From: an uncultured Acidobacteriota bacterium | GTDB lineage: Bacteria; Acidobacteriota; JAAYUB01 | Length of the DNA stretch: 15,220 bases | NCBI GenBank assembly: GCA_937925645.1 | Contig: CALAMB010000046.1 | Coordinates: 1-15,220, forward strand | Direction of reading: 5' to 3' | Shown: positions 1 through 5,355 of the stretch, piece by piece | Layout of the letters: each line of letters opens with the position of its first letter | Position numbering within the stretch: position 1 is the first letter of the stretch | Program-made: the position numbers and the translations under genes | The notes under the pieces: generated by a model | What the model was told of the DNA's origin: nothing | Database searches by the model: none | Seen by the model: the letters and a program-made list of their open reading frames with translations, nothing else

Positions 1-478
1 ACTCGCTGGACAGGCTCCCGTCCGGTTGCCGCTCGGGGGAAAAGTCCCACGGCGTACGGCCAATGATGGCCTCGCGGGAGCACCCGTAAATCCGGAGCAT
101 GCTGGCATTGCATTCGGCGAACCGGCTGCCGCGCAGGAGCAGAATGCCGTCGGTGGCCGACTCGATAAGCGTGCGGTAGCGCGCCTCGCTGCGGCGCAGG
201 CGCTCTTCCGCCGCATGTTGGATGAACGTGTAGCCGAAGGCCATCAGCAGGACGGGCACCAGCACTTCCAGGTAGTCTTCAAACGGTTCGAGGGTGCCGG
301 TGATGCCCGACCATTCCAGAAAATTGCTGATGTACATGATCAGACTCACCAACAGGTAACCCAGCAGCATGATCCGGGTATCCGGCCGAAAGATCCGCCG
401 CCAGGCCAGCCCGACGCATACCACCGCAACCAGCATGCCAAGGACGGAGAGGATGTCGGCGAAATTGACCGTCGTCAT
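1..478 (-). CDS. Membrane-bound PAS-domain sensor protein, probably histidine kinase (partial, 3' end outside window)
   Basis: The frame is open from an ATG at 478 to the left edge, giving 159 visible residues. I see three hydrophobic segments (about residues 7-27, 37-56 and 69-87), then a charged linker containing EERLRRSEARYRTLIES. A PAS domain starts near residue 97 and shows the typical features: ATDGILLL, the CNASMLRIYG stretch, REAIIGRTPWDF. PAS domains of this type are sensory modules, most often of histidine kinases or diguanylate cyclases. The output domain lies outside the window, so 'kinase' is inference. The start codon overlaps the stop of the upstream small membrane gene by four bases (ATGA), which implies translational coupling and a joint role. 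The protein should sit in the inner membrane with the PAS domain in the cytoplasm. Confidence 0.85.
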   Translation of the reverse strand, partial: MTTVNFADILSVLGMLVAVVCVGLAWRRIFRPDTRIMLLGYLLVSLIMYISNFLEWSGITGTLEPFEDYLEVLVPVLLMAFGYTFIQHAAEERLRRSEARYRTLIESATDGILLLRGSRFAECNASMLRIYGCSREAIIGRTPWDFSPERQPDGSLSSE

Positions 479-753
479 GCCGACCGCCCGTGGCGCAGCA
501 GCAAGACGCACCAGACCGCCATCAAGACGGCGTTGGCGGCGTAACAGAGATGCTCCAACAGATTACACAGGTCGCCCCAGGCCACGGCCTCCAAGTTGGT
601 GAGGAACCAGCCGGCGAGGATGGCCGTGAAAGCCAGGAACAGGATCGGCCAGTGCGGGATGCGCTTCAGCAGCCGCCGGTTGTTGATGACGAACAGCATC
701 AGGCCGGTGCCCAGCAGCAGCACGATGACCTCGCTGCTCCGGATCATGTCCAT
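475..753 (-). CDS. Small three-helix membrane protein coupled to the PAS sensor
   Basis: This encodes 92 residues that are almost entirely membrane-embedded. Hydrophobic segments lie at about 8-23, 35-51 and 67-86, separated by basic loops (NNRRLLKR) and ending in LLRHGRSA. The ATG at 753 is preceded by a near-ideal Shine-Dalgarno GGAGGA (complement of 758-763). The stop overlaps the start of the PAS protein. I recognise no named family. Its size and three-helix layout resemble the membrane part of the following sensor, so it may be a duplicated or accessory sensor subunit; that is inference from coupling and topology only. Expression is probably driven by the promoter at 856-884. Confidence 0.75.
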   Translation of the reverse strand: MDMIRSSEVIVLLLGTGLMLFVINNRRLLKRIPHWPILFLAFTAILAGWFLTNLEAVAWGDLCNLLEHLCYAANAVLMAVWCVLLLRHGRSA

Positions 754-855
754 CGATTCCTCCGCCAGGTGGTCCGGCTATGCGTCCGTTGATCGATCGG
801 TCCCAATCCGCCGTGTGGGCGACGCGTGAACGACCGTTTTCGAAATGGTGGTTCA

Positions 856-884
856 ATGATAGCATGGGATTCCCGTCGGCTCAA
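856..884 (-). promoter_or_regulatory. Sigma-70-type promoter for the membrane protein/PAS sensor pair
   Basis: Read on the minus strand, TTGAGC (879-884) and TATCAT (856-861) are separated by exactly 17 bp. They match the -35 and -10 consensus at 4/6 and 5/6 positions. Transcription would start near 849, leaving a leader of about 95 nt before the ATG at 753. The element sits in the 190-bp gap behind the methyltransferase stop, so the sensor pair is likely transcribed independently. Confidence 0.55.
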
Positions 885-943
885 TCGCCGAACGACAACC
901 TCCGGTCCCGGCCGCTCCAGCCGGCCCGAGATGCACCGTTTCC

Positions 944-1531
944 TCAGGACTGTGACGACTTGCGGAAGCAGTGGACGTCCAGAGCCGCCAGGTGGTAGTA
1001 ATCCTCCACCTCGACGAACGACGCGAAGTCCCCGGGTGTCAGCCGGCGCTCTTCCCCCCAGAACACACCGCCCGGCCGCAGGAGCCGGACGATCTCGGCC
1101 ACGAACGCCCGCCGGTCTTCCCCGTCGGCGAATTGCGGATTGTTCAGGGTCAGATGCGCCGAGACCACCAGCGCCGCGCACTCCGAGCGGAACGGTGCCG
1201 CCGCCGCATCCGCCAGCACCTTCCGCCCGGCGTACCGCAGGTCCAGCCGGACGAAGGCCGGAAAGCAGTCCACGGCCGCGATCCGGCAACCGGGGCCCGC
1301 CAGCAACTGCACCAGCCGCGAGCCCCGCCCCGCGCCGAGATCGAGGATCCAGCGCGGCTCCGGCGCCGCCAGCGCGGCCAGCAGGTCCCCGGCGGCGATC
1401 ACCCGCTGGTACAGCTCCTCGAGCCGGGCCGCGGCGCCGAGGTCCACGGCCGCGGCGTCAGGCCCCGTCCACAGAATCTCGTAACTGCGGCGCACGCGGC
1501 GGAAGGCCTTTCGGCGCGATTCGTCGTGCAT
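944..1531 (-). CDS. Class I SAM-dependent methyltransferase
   Basis: From the ATG at 1531 this gives 195 residues. The glycine-rich SAM-binding motif I is ILDLGAGRGSRLVQLL (about residues 62-77). An acidic residue follows at the end of strand 2 (IAAVDCF), and the late motif LLRPGGVFWGEER leads into the C-terminal sheet. It is a small, stand-alone Rossmann methyltransferase of the kind acting on small molecules or glycans; the substrate cannot be read from sequence. The start is uncertain. An in-frame GTG at 1582 preceded by a G-rich stretch would add 17 residues (KEKGVAPGY...) that look unlike a folded domain, so I prefer the ATG although it lacks a clear Shine-Dalgarno. The gene is divergent from the rSAM gene at 1674 and may share its substrate pathway. 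Confidence 0.8.
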   Translation of the reverse strand: MHDESRRKAFRRVRRSYEILWTGPDAAAVDLGAAARLEELYQRVIAAGDLLAALAAPEPRWILDLGAGRGSRLVQLLAGPGCRIAAVDCFPAFVRLDLRYAGRKVLADAAAAPFRSECAALVVSAHLTLNNPQFADGEDRRAFVAEIVRLLRPGGVFWGEERRLTPGDFASFVEVEDYYHLAALDVHCFRKSSQS

Positions 1532-1615
1532 GATGCCGATTGTGCCAGATCCGTACCCGGGCGCAACCCCTTTTTCTTTCACCGCCCCCCTCGCCGGCGC
1601 CCGCGCGGTTTCGGC

Positions 1616-1644
1616 TTGATCAGCGACAGGGGATATGGTCTAAT
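1616..1644 (+). promoter_or_regulatory. Sigma-70-type promoter for the rSAM/exported thioredoxin-like pair
   Basis: TTGATC (1616-1621) and TCTAAT (1639-1644) are separated by 17 bp. They match the -35 and -10 consensus at 4/6 and 5/6. Transcription would begin near 1651, about 23 nt before the ATG at 1674, in the divergent intergenic region shared with the methyltransferase. Confidence 0.5.
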
Positions 1645-1673
1645 CCCGCGTTCGCACGCTCAGTCAAGCGGCC

Positions 1674-2780
1674 ATGAGAATTTTCCAATACCGGGACGTC
1701 GTTCCCCAAATTTTCAACCTGCTCGTCCGGAGACGGTTCCGTTTCCAGTTCGAACTGATTCCGTACGAAGCGACCGGGCTGTCGGGCCGCAAGATCGCCA
1801 ACCTGTTTCTCGCCGGTCTCAACCAGTACCTCCTGCCCCGCCGCCCCCTGGGCCGGCCGGCCTTCGCCCAGGTGGAACCGGCCAACTTCTGCAACCTGAG
1901 TTGCCCCCTGTGCCTCACCACCTCGGTCACTCCGTCCCGGCGGGCCATGACGCTGTCCTTCGAAACGTTCCAAACCTTCATCGACGAGCTGGGCGGCTAC
2001 CTGCTGCTGATCATTCTCTGGAACTGGGGCGAGCCGTTTCTGAATCCCGACCTGTGCCGGATGATCGCCTACGCCCGCGCGCGGGGCATCCTCACCCACT
2101 GCAGCACCAACGCGAACATGCGGCTCGATGACGCGCGGGCCCGCGAACTGGTCGAGTCCGGACTGGACACCCTCATCGTCGGGGTGGACGGCGCCAGCGA
2201 GGCGACTTATCAGAAATACCGCGAGGGCGGCACGCTGGCGGCGGCCACGGACACCATCCGGCTGATCCTGGACACCCGGAAACGACTGGGCACCGACCGG
2301 CCGCGGATCAACCTCCGTTTCGTGGTCATGCAGCACAACGAGCACGAGCTGCCCCAGGTCGAGGCCATGGCCCGTGAGCTGGGCGTCGATTTTCTCACCC
2401 TGAAAACCGTGGATATGCCCGCGGTCCACGGGCCGGAAGTGGATACCCGCTGGGCGCCCGGCGACGCCCGCTTCCAGCGGTACGAGTACGAGACCGGCAC
2501 CCGGCGACGCCGCGCCCGCGCGTTCCGTTGCGTCCGTCCCTGGAAGCGCGTCACCCTGCAGGCCGGCGGCGAGATCGTTGCGTGCGAGTACGACTACCGG
2601 AACGACGCCGCCTTCGGGACCCTCTCCCCGGGCGGCTCCGTCATGGAGATCTGGAAGGGCGCGGCCGCCGCCCGCTTCCGCGGCGCGTTCCACCACGGCG
2701 ACAACGAGTCGTCGTTCTGCCGGGACTGCACGCTGCGCGACCGCGTGGCCGAGGACTGCACGGTCGCCCGGATCTTCTGA
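1674..2780 (+). CDS. Radical SAM/SPASM-domain enzyme
   Basis: The protein has 368 residues. After an N-terminal extension of about 65 residues rich in basic and aromatic positions (LLVRRRFRFQFEL), the rSAM core opens with FCNLSCPLC (C73, C77, C80), the CX3CX2C ligand set of the SAM-cleaving [4Fe-4S] cluster. The GGEP-equivalent is WGEP at 118-121. The C-terminal SPASM-type region carries C286, C304, C349, C352 and C362, expected to hold auxiliary iron-sulfur chemistry. Such enzymes generate a 5'-deoxyadenosyl radical and modify peptides, sugars or small molecules. No precursor peptide is seen nearby. An exported thioredoxin-like gene follows after 33 bp, probably in the same transcript. It is a paralogue of the enzyme at 13247-14380, with identical SPASM cysteine spacing. 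The start is supported by the promoter position; the Shine-Dalgarno is weak. Confidence 0.9.
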   Translation: MRIFQYRDVVPQIFNLLVRRRFRFQFELIPYEATGLSGRKIANLFLAGLNQYLLPRRPLGRPAFAQVEPANFCNLSCPLCLTTSVTPSRRAMTLSFETFQTFIDELGGYLLLIILWNWGEPFLNPDLCRMIAYARARGILTHCSTNANMRLDDARARELVESGLDTLIVGVDGASEATYQKYREGGTLAAATDTIRLILDTRKRLGTDRPRINLRFVVMQHNEHELPQVEAMARELGVDFLTLKTVDMPAVHGPEVDTRWAPGDARFQRYEYETGTRRRRARAFRCVRPWKRVTLQAGGEIVACEYDYRNDAAFGTLSPGGSVMEIWKGAAAARFRGAFHHGDNESSFCRDCTLRDRVAEDCTVARIF

Positions 2781-2813
2781 GCCGGCGGCGGCCACCGGCG
2801 GGGAGTTGGGTCC

Positions 2814-3977
2814 ATGCGACATCGATTGGTGATGGCGCTGCTGCTCACGACCATCTGTTCGGCCGGCTTCTCCGCGCGGGGCGCCAGCCAGAAGGTGGTG
2901 GTGGCGGAGAAATTCACCGCCACCTGGTGCCAGTACTGTCCGGGCGCCGCCCGCGGTTTCGCCCAGCTCGACGCCGAGCACGGAGCCACCCTGGTGATGA
3001 TCGCCTACCACCAGTCGGACGATCCCTTCACGCTGCCCGAATTCTCAAGCCGTCGCACCTATTACGGCGTCGGCGGGTATCCCACCGCCATCTTCGACGG
3101 CGTGCTCCGCCAGTCGGGCGGATCGTACGATGGGACCATGTACCCGTCCTACCTGCCCCTCTACAACCAGCGCGCCGCCCTCGCCAGCCCGGTGGACATC
3201 ACCCTCGACATGGTGACGCTCAATTCCGTCGAAATCACCGTGCAAAACCACTCGGCGAACACGGTCTCCGGCACGCTGCAGGTCGTCCTGGTGGAGCGGC
3301 ACATCCCGTATGCCTGGCAGAACATGACCGAGCTGGACTTCGTCGCCCGCGACATGCTGCCCGGCGCCAGCGGAGAAAACGTGACCATCGGTCCCGGCCA
3401 GAGCCTGACCACGAGCCGCTCGTTCACGCTCCACCCCGCCTGGGTGCGCCGCAACTGCCGCCTGGTCGCCTTCATCCAGTCCGCCAACCGGGAGATCGTG
3501 CAGGGCGCCGAACGGGTCTTGCCCGAGGCCTTGCCGACACTGAGCCTGCTCTCGCCCAACGGCGGCGAGATCTTCAACGTGGGTGACGCCGTGGCAATCC
3601 AGTGGACCTGGACCCTCCAGGTGAGTGATGTCCGGATCGATTACTCCCGCGACGGCGGACAGAGCTGGGAACCTGTGGCCGCCGCCGCCTCCAACACCGG
3701 CATCTACCTGTGGCAGATTCCGGAAGGCCCCGTGACGGAGGGACGCATTCGGGTCCAGGAAACCGATGGCCGTCCCGTCGATTCGAGCGACCGCTCGTTC
3801 GCGGTCCTCAACTTCGGCGAACTGACCGGTGACGGACACCAGGACGCCGACGATCTCCTCGTCCTGGCCCACTGCCTGGCCGGTAACCTGCCGGCGCCGC
3901 TCGCCGCCGACCTGGACGGCAACGGCGCGTGGGATATCCTGGATCTGCTGTGGCTGCGATATCTCGTGATCCGTTGA
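2814..3977 (+). CDS. Exported thioredoxin-like (Omp28-like) protein with Kre9-type and dockerin-like domains
   Basis: The protein has 387 residues. A signal peptide spans about 1-23 (basic MRHR, then VMALLLTTICSAGF). A thioredoxin-like domain follows: KFTATWCQYCPGA with the CXXC pair C39/C42, and the loop GGYPTAIFDG with the expected cis-proline P90. This resembles the Omp28-type secreted thioredoxin fold. Residues about 125-235 form a beta-rich region. Residues 242-332 (LSPNGGEIFNVGDAV... RIDYSRDGGQSW) match the Kre9/Ser-Thr-rich beta-sandwich type common on bacterial surface proteins. Residues 335-387 hold two calcium-loop helices (LTGDGHQDADD and DLDGNGAWDILD), a dockerin type I-like tail. 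A Shine-Dalgarno GGGGAG (2800-2805) lies 8 nt before the ATG. It probably acts as a periplasmic or surface thiol oxidoreductase or an attachment protein. The link to the upstream rSAM enzyme is positional only. Confidence 0.85.
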   Translation: MRHRLVMALLLTTICSAGFSARGASQKVVVAEKFTATWCQYCPGAARGFAQLDAEHGATLVMIAYHQSDDPFTLPEFSSRRTYYGVGGYPTAIFDGVLRQSGGSYDGTMYPSYLPLYNQRAALASPVDITLDMVTLNSVEITVQNHSANTVSGTLQVVLVERHIPYAWQNMTELDFVARDMLPGASGENVTIGPGQSLTTSRSFTLHPAWVRRNCRLVAFIQSANREIVQGAERVLPEALPTLSLLSPNGGEIFNVGDAVAIQWTWTLQVSDVRIDYSRDGGQSWEPVAAAASNTGIYLWQIPEGPVTEGRIRVQETDGRPVDSSDRSFAVLNFGELTGDGHQDADDLLVLAHCLAGNLPAPLAADLDGNGAWDILDLLWLRYLVIR

Positions 3978-4027
3978 GACCGCCCGCGCGGCCACGGCAA
4001 CGTTGAAACGGCACGCGCCGCCGACGT

Positions 4028-4534
4028 TCAGAACCGGACGTATTTCTCCTGCCGGGCCTGGCACAACGGACACTGGTCCGGCGGCTCCGCCCCCTCCACC
4101 GTGTGGCCGCACACCTCGCAGACCCAGACCGGACCGATCTCGGCGTCACTGCCCGCCTCCACCGCCTGCTTCGCGCGGCTGTAAAGCTGGTGGTGGACGA
4201 CCTCCGCTTCCATGGCGCGGTGAAACGCGGTCTTCGCCGATTTCTCCGCCTGGGCGTCGGCGGCGGCGATGTACGCCGGATACATCTCCTCCACCTCGAA
4301 CGCCTCGCCGGCCATGGCGGCGCCCAGATTGTCGGCGGTGCCGCCGATCCCCTTGAGCACGCGCAGGTGGGCCGTGGCGTGCACCTGTTCGGCGAAAGAG
4401 GCCGCCGCGAACAGCCGGGCCACGTTGGGCTTGCCTTCCGACTGCGCTTTCTGGGAAAACGCCAGATACTTCAGGTGGGCCTGGCTCTCGCCGGCGAAGG
4501 CGGCCTTGAGGTTTTCTTCGGTCATTTTCTTCAT
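4028..4534 (-). CDS. rbr: Rubrerythrin (di-iron peroxidase with rubredoxin domain)
   Basis: The protein has 168 residues, close to usual for the family. The four-helix di-iron domain has ligands in expected places: E16 (AGESQAHLKY), E49 with H52 (FAEQVHATAH), E82/E83 before MYPAY, and E111 with H114 (EAEVVHHQLY). The C-terminal rubredoxin domain has CEVC (C139, C142) and CPLC (C155, C158) and ends EKYVRF. Rubrerythrin reduces hydrogen peroxide in the cytoplasm with electrons from rubredoxin or NADH-dependent partners, protecting anaerobes and microaerophiles. I chose the ATG at 4534 because GGAGG (complement of 4540-4544) lies 5 nt upstream. An in-frame TTG at 4546 would overlap that Shine-Dalgarno and is unlikely. 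The gene has its own promoter and is convergent with the exported thioredoxin-like gene. Confidence 0.96.
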   Translation of the reverse strand: MKKMTEENLKAAFAGESQAHLKYLAFSQKAQSEGKPNVARLFAAASFAEQVHATAHLRVLKGIGGTADNLGAAMAGEAFEVEEMYPAYIAAADAQAEKSAKTAFHRAMEAEVVHHQLYSRAKQAVEAGSDAEIGPVWVCEVCGHTVEGAEPPDQCPLCQARQEKYVRF

Positions 4535-4573
4535 GCATGCCTCCAATAGTGAGTGCGACGATCAAAAAAAATG

Positions 4574-4602
4574 AGTATACGGGAGCCGATGACGCCGGTC
4601 AA
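4574..4602 (-). promoter_or_regulatory. Strong sigma-70-type promoter for rubrerythrin
   Basis: On the minus strand TTGACC (4597-4602) and TATACT (4574-4579) are separated by exactly 17 bp, each matching the consensus at 5/6. Transcription would start near 4567. That leaves a leader of about 33 nt containing a run of eight T and then the Shine-Dalgarno. No obvious PerR- or Fur-like palindrome overlaps it. Confidence 0.7.
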
Positions 4603-4685
4603 TGGGACCGGCGCCGGACGCCGGCCGCGCGGCGGGCGGCAATCGGCACCCGCGCGGTTCACCGGTCAGCGACTGTCGGGGAGAG

Positions 4686-4701
4686 CCGGGCGGACGCCCG
4701 G
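4686..4701 (-). terminator. GC hairpin directly after the ferritin-like gene
   Basis: Immediately downstream of the stop at 4702-4704, a perfect 6-bp stem CCGGGC/GCCCGG encloses a 4-nt loop. It lacks a following T-run, so it is at most a weak or factor-assisted terminator or an mRNA 3'-end stabiliser. The rubrerythrin promoter just beyond it supports a transcript boundary here. Confidence 0.35.
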
Positions 4702-4944
4702 TCAGATTGGGTCTTTATCGGCCGCCAGCGCCGCGTACTGCTTCCGCAGGTCGTTGTAGCGGCCGATGACCTCCTTTTCGTGACGAACCTCGTCCGCGTA
4801 CAGGCCTTCGATGGCCTGGCGGACCATGGGATCCTCGCAGAGCGCCAGCGCCTCCTGATACATTTTCTGGGCCTTGCGCTCGTCCTCCACCGCCGCCTTG
4901 AAAATCCGGTACAGCTTGAAGGTGTTCTCCGGCACCTCGTGCAT
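4702..4944 (-). CDS. Short ferritin-like two-helix protein with half di-iron site
   Basis: From the ATG at 4944 this gives 80 residues. It appears as two long helices. Helix 1 (FKAAVEDERKAQKMYQEALAL) carries E20/E22, and helix 2 (QAIEGLYADEVRHEKEVIGR) carries an EXXH pair, E52 and H55. Rubrerythrin/ferritin domains use two such helix pairs per di-iron site, so this has the ligands for half a site. It would need to dimerise, as encapsulated ferritins do. The open frame continues upstream to 5199, but that part (rich in R, G and C) does not look coding. The ATG at 4944 has AGGGGG about 8 nt upstream and leaves a sensible promoter at 5042-5050. It neighbours rubrerythrin, which suggests iron or peroxide handling. 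No encapsulin shell gene is in the window. Confidence 0.75.
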   Translation of the reverse strand: MHEVPENTFKLYRIFKAAVEDERKAQKMYQEALALCEDPMVRQAIEGLYADEVRHEKEVIGRYNDLRKQYAALAADKDPI

Positions 4945-5041
4945 CAACGCACCCCCTGGAATTGATCCCGCTCGCCGGGCTGATGCCTGAAACTGATACT
5001 GGCTTCCGGATCGCCCGTCGCATTCGTCTGCTTGCAAGTTC

Positions 5042-5050
5042 ATCATAGCA
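5042..5050 (-). promoter_or_regulatory. Extended -10 promoter candidate for the ferritin-like gene
   Basis: On the minus strand the sequence TGCTATGAT contains a 5/6 match to TATAAT preceded by TGN, the extended -10 form. No good -35 hexamer is seen at 17 bp, which extended -10 promoters tolerate. It would give a leader of about 90 nt before the ATG at 4944. Confidence 0.4.
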
Positions 5051-5112
5051 CACGCGGCCGCGCAACCGAAACCCAGCCCATCGCGGCCAAGTTCCACCGG
5101 ACCACAACGCTG

Positions 5113-5149
5113 GTGACAAATTGCATCACCCGGTGATGGATTTTGTGAC
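5113..5149. promoter_or_regulatory. 37-bp near-perfect inverted repeat, candidate upstream activator site
   Basis: Arms of 18 bp (5113-5130 and 5132-5149) around a single central base match at 15 of 18 positions. The inner part CATCACC/GGTGATG is perfect and the outer part is GTGACAAA/TTTTGTGAC. The centre lies about 195 bp upstream of the start site predicted for the sigma-54-type promoter. That is within the usual range for enhancer-binding-protein sites. The half-site GTGACAA recurs at 5291-5297. It could instead be a terminator for plus-strand transcripts, because five T follow at 5150-5154, but no plus-strand gene ends nearby. The activator role is inference. Confidence 0.45.
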
Positions 5150-5299
5150 TTTTTAATGACATCAACCCGATCGCCGGGATCCGTCCGCCCCTGTTCCACA
5201 CGCCGAAATTTCCATCAATATCCTTTGAATCAACAGATTATAAATGCTACTCGTTGCTGGGCGGATCCCACAAGAATCCGCAACAATAACGTGACAATT

Positions 5300-5315
5300 T
5301 GGCATTAACATTGCT
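5300..5315 (+). promoter_or_regulatory. Sigma-54-type (-24/-12) promoter candidate
   Basis: The 16-bp element TGGCAT-N5-TTGCT has GG at 5301-5302 and GC at 5313-5314 with exactly 10 bp between. It matches the -24/-12 consensus (TGGCAC, N5, TTGCW) at all but one or two positions. Transcription would start near 5326, leaving about 30 nt before the preferred ATG at 5356. A sigma-70-like alternative overlaps it: GTGACA (5291-5296), 18-bp spacer, TATAAA (5315-5320). Both readings drive the same gene. Confidence 0.55.
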
Positions 5316-5355
5316 ATAAAATTTTCTCACCCAAATTCACATGGAGTGGATGCAC

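Larger units (their letters stand above)
4945..5355. other. Divergent intergenic region, AT-rich on its right side
   Basis: No gene is visible between the ferritin-like protein (minus) and the large exported protein (plus). The left part holds the ferritin-like leader and its extended -10 promoter. The middle holds the 37-bp inverted repeat. The right third is clearly richer in A and T than the rest of the window and contains the -24/-12 promoter candidate. A further imperfect inverted repeat (GCGGAT at 5261-5266, ATCCGC at 5276-5281) lies between them. Confidence 0.7.

Noticed and set aside
971..2131. Open frame of 386 codons on the plus strand
   Set aside because: It runs antisense through the methyltransferase and out of frame through the rSAM gene; Pro/Arg-rich and without domains.
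1620..3011. Long open frame of 463 codons on the minus strand
   Set aside because: It is antisense to the rSAM enzyme and the exported thioredoxin-like protein, whose motifs (CX3CX2C, WCXXC) are clear. The composition (Gly, Arg, Ala, Val, His) is that of a GC-rich shadow.
3045..4112. Open frame of 355 codons on the minus strand
   Set aside because: It is antisense to the exported thioredoxin-like gene and overlaps rubrerythrin; no recognisable motif and shadow-like composition.
4535..4546. TTG start for rubrerythrin
   Set aside because: The TTG overlaps the GGAGG that serves the ATG at 4534; the family normally starts close to MKK-T-ENL.
5113..5154. Rho-independent terminator at the inverted repeat plus five T
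   Set aside because: There is no plus-strand gene ending nearby (the nearest stops at 3977 with minus-strand genes between). The pairing continues through AT-rich arms with almost no loop, more like a protein-binding dyad.
4945..5199. N-terminal extension of the ferritin-like protein
   Set aside because: The extra residues are not like any ferritin-like sequence, and the region contains the extended -10 element and the inverted repeat.
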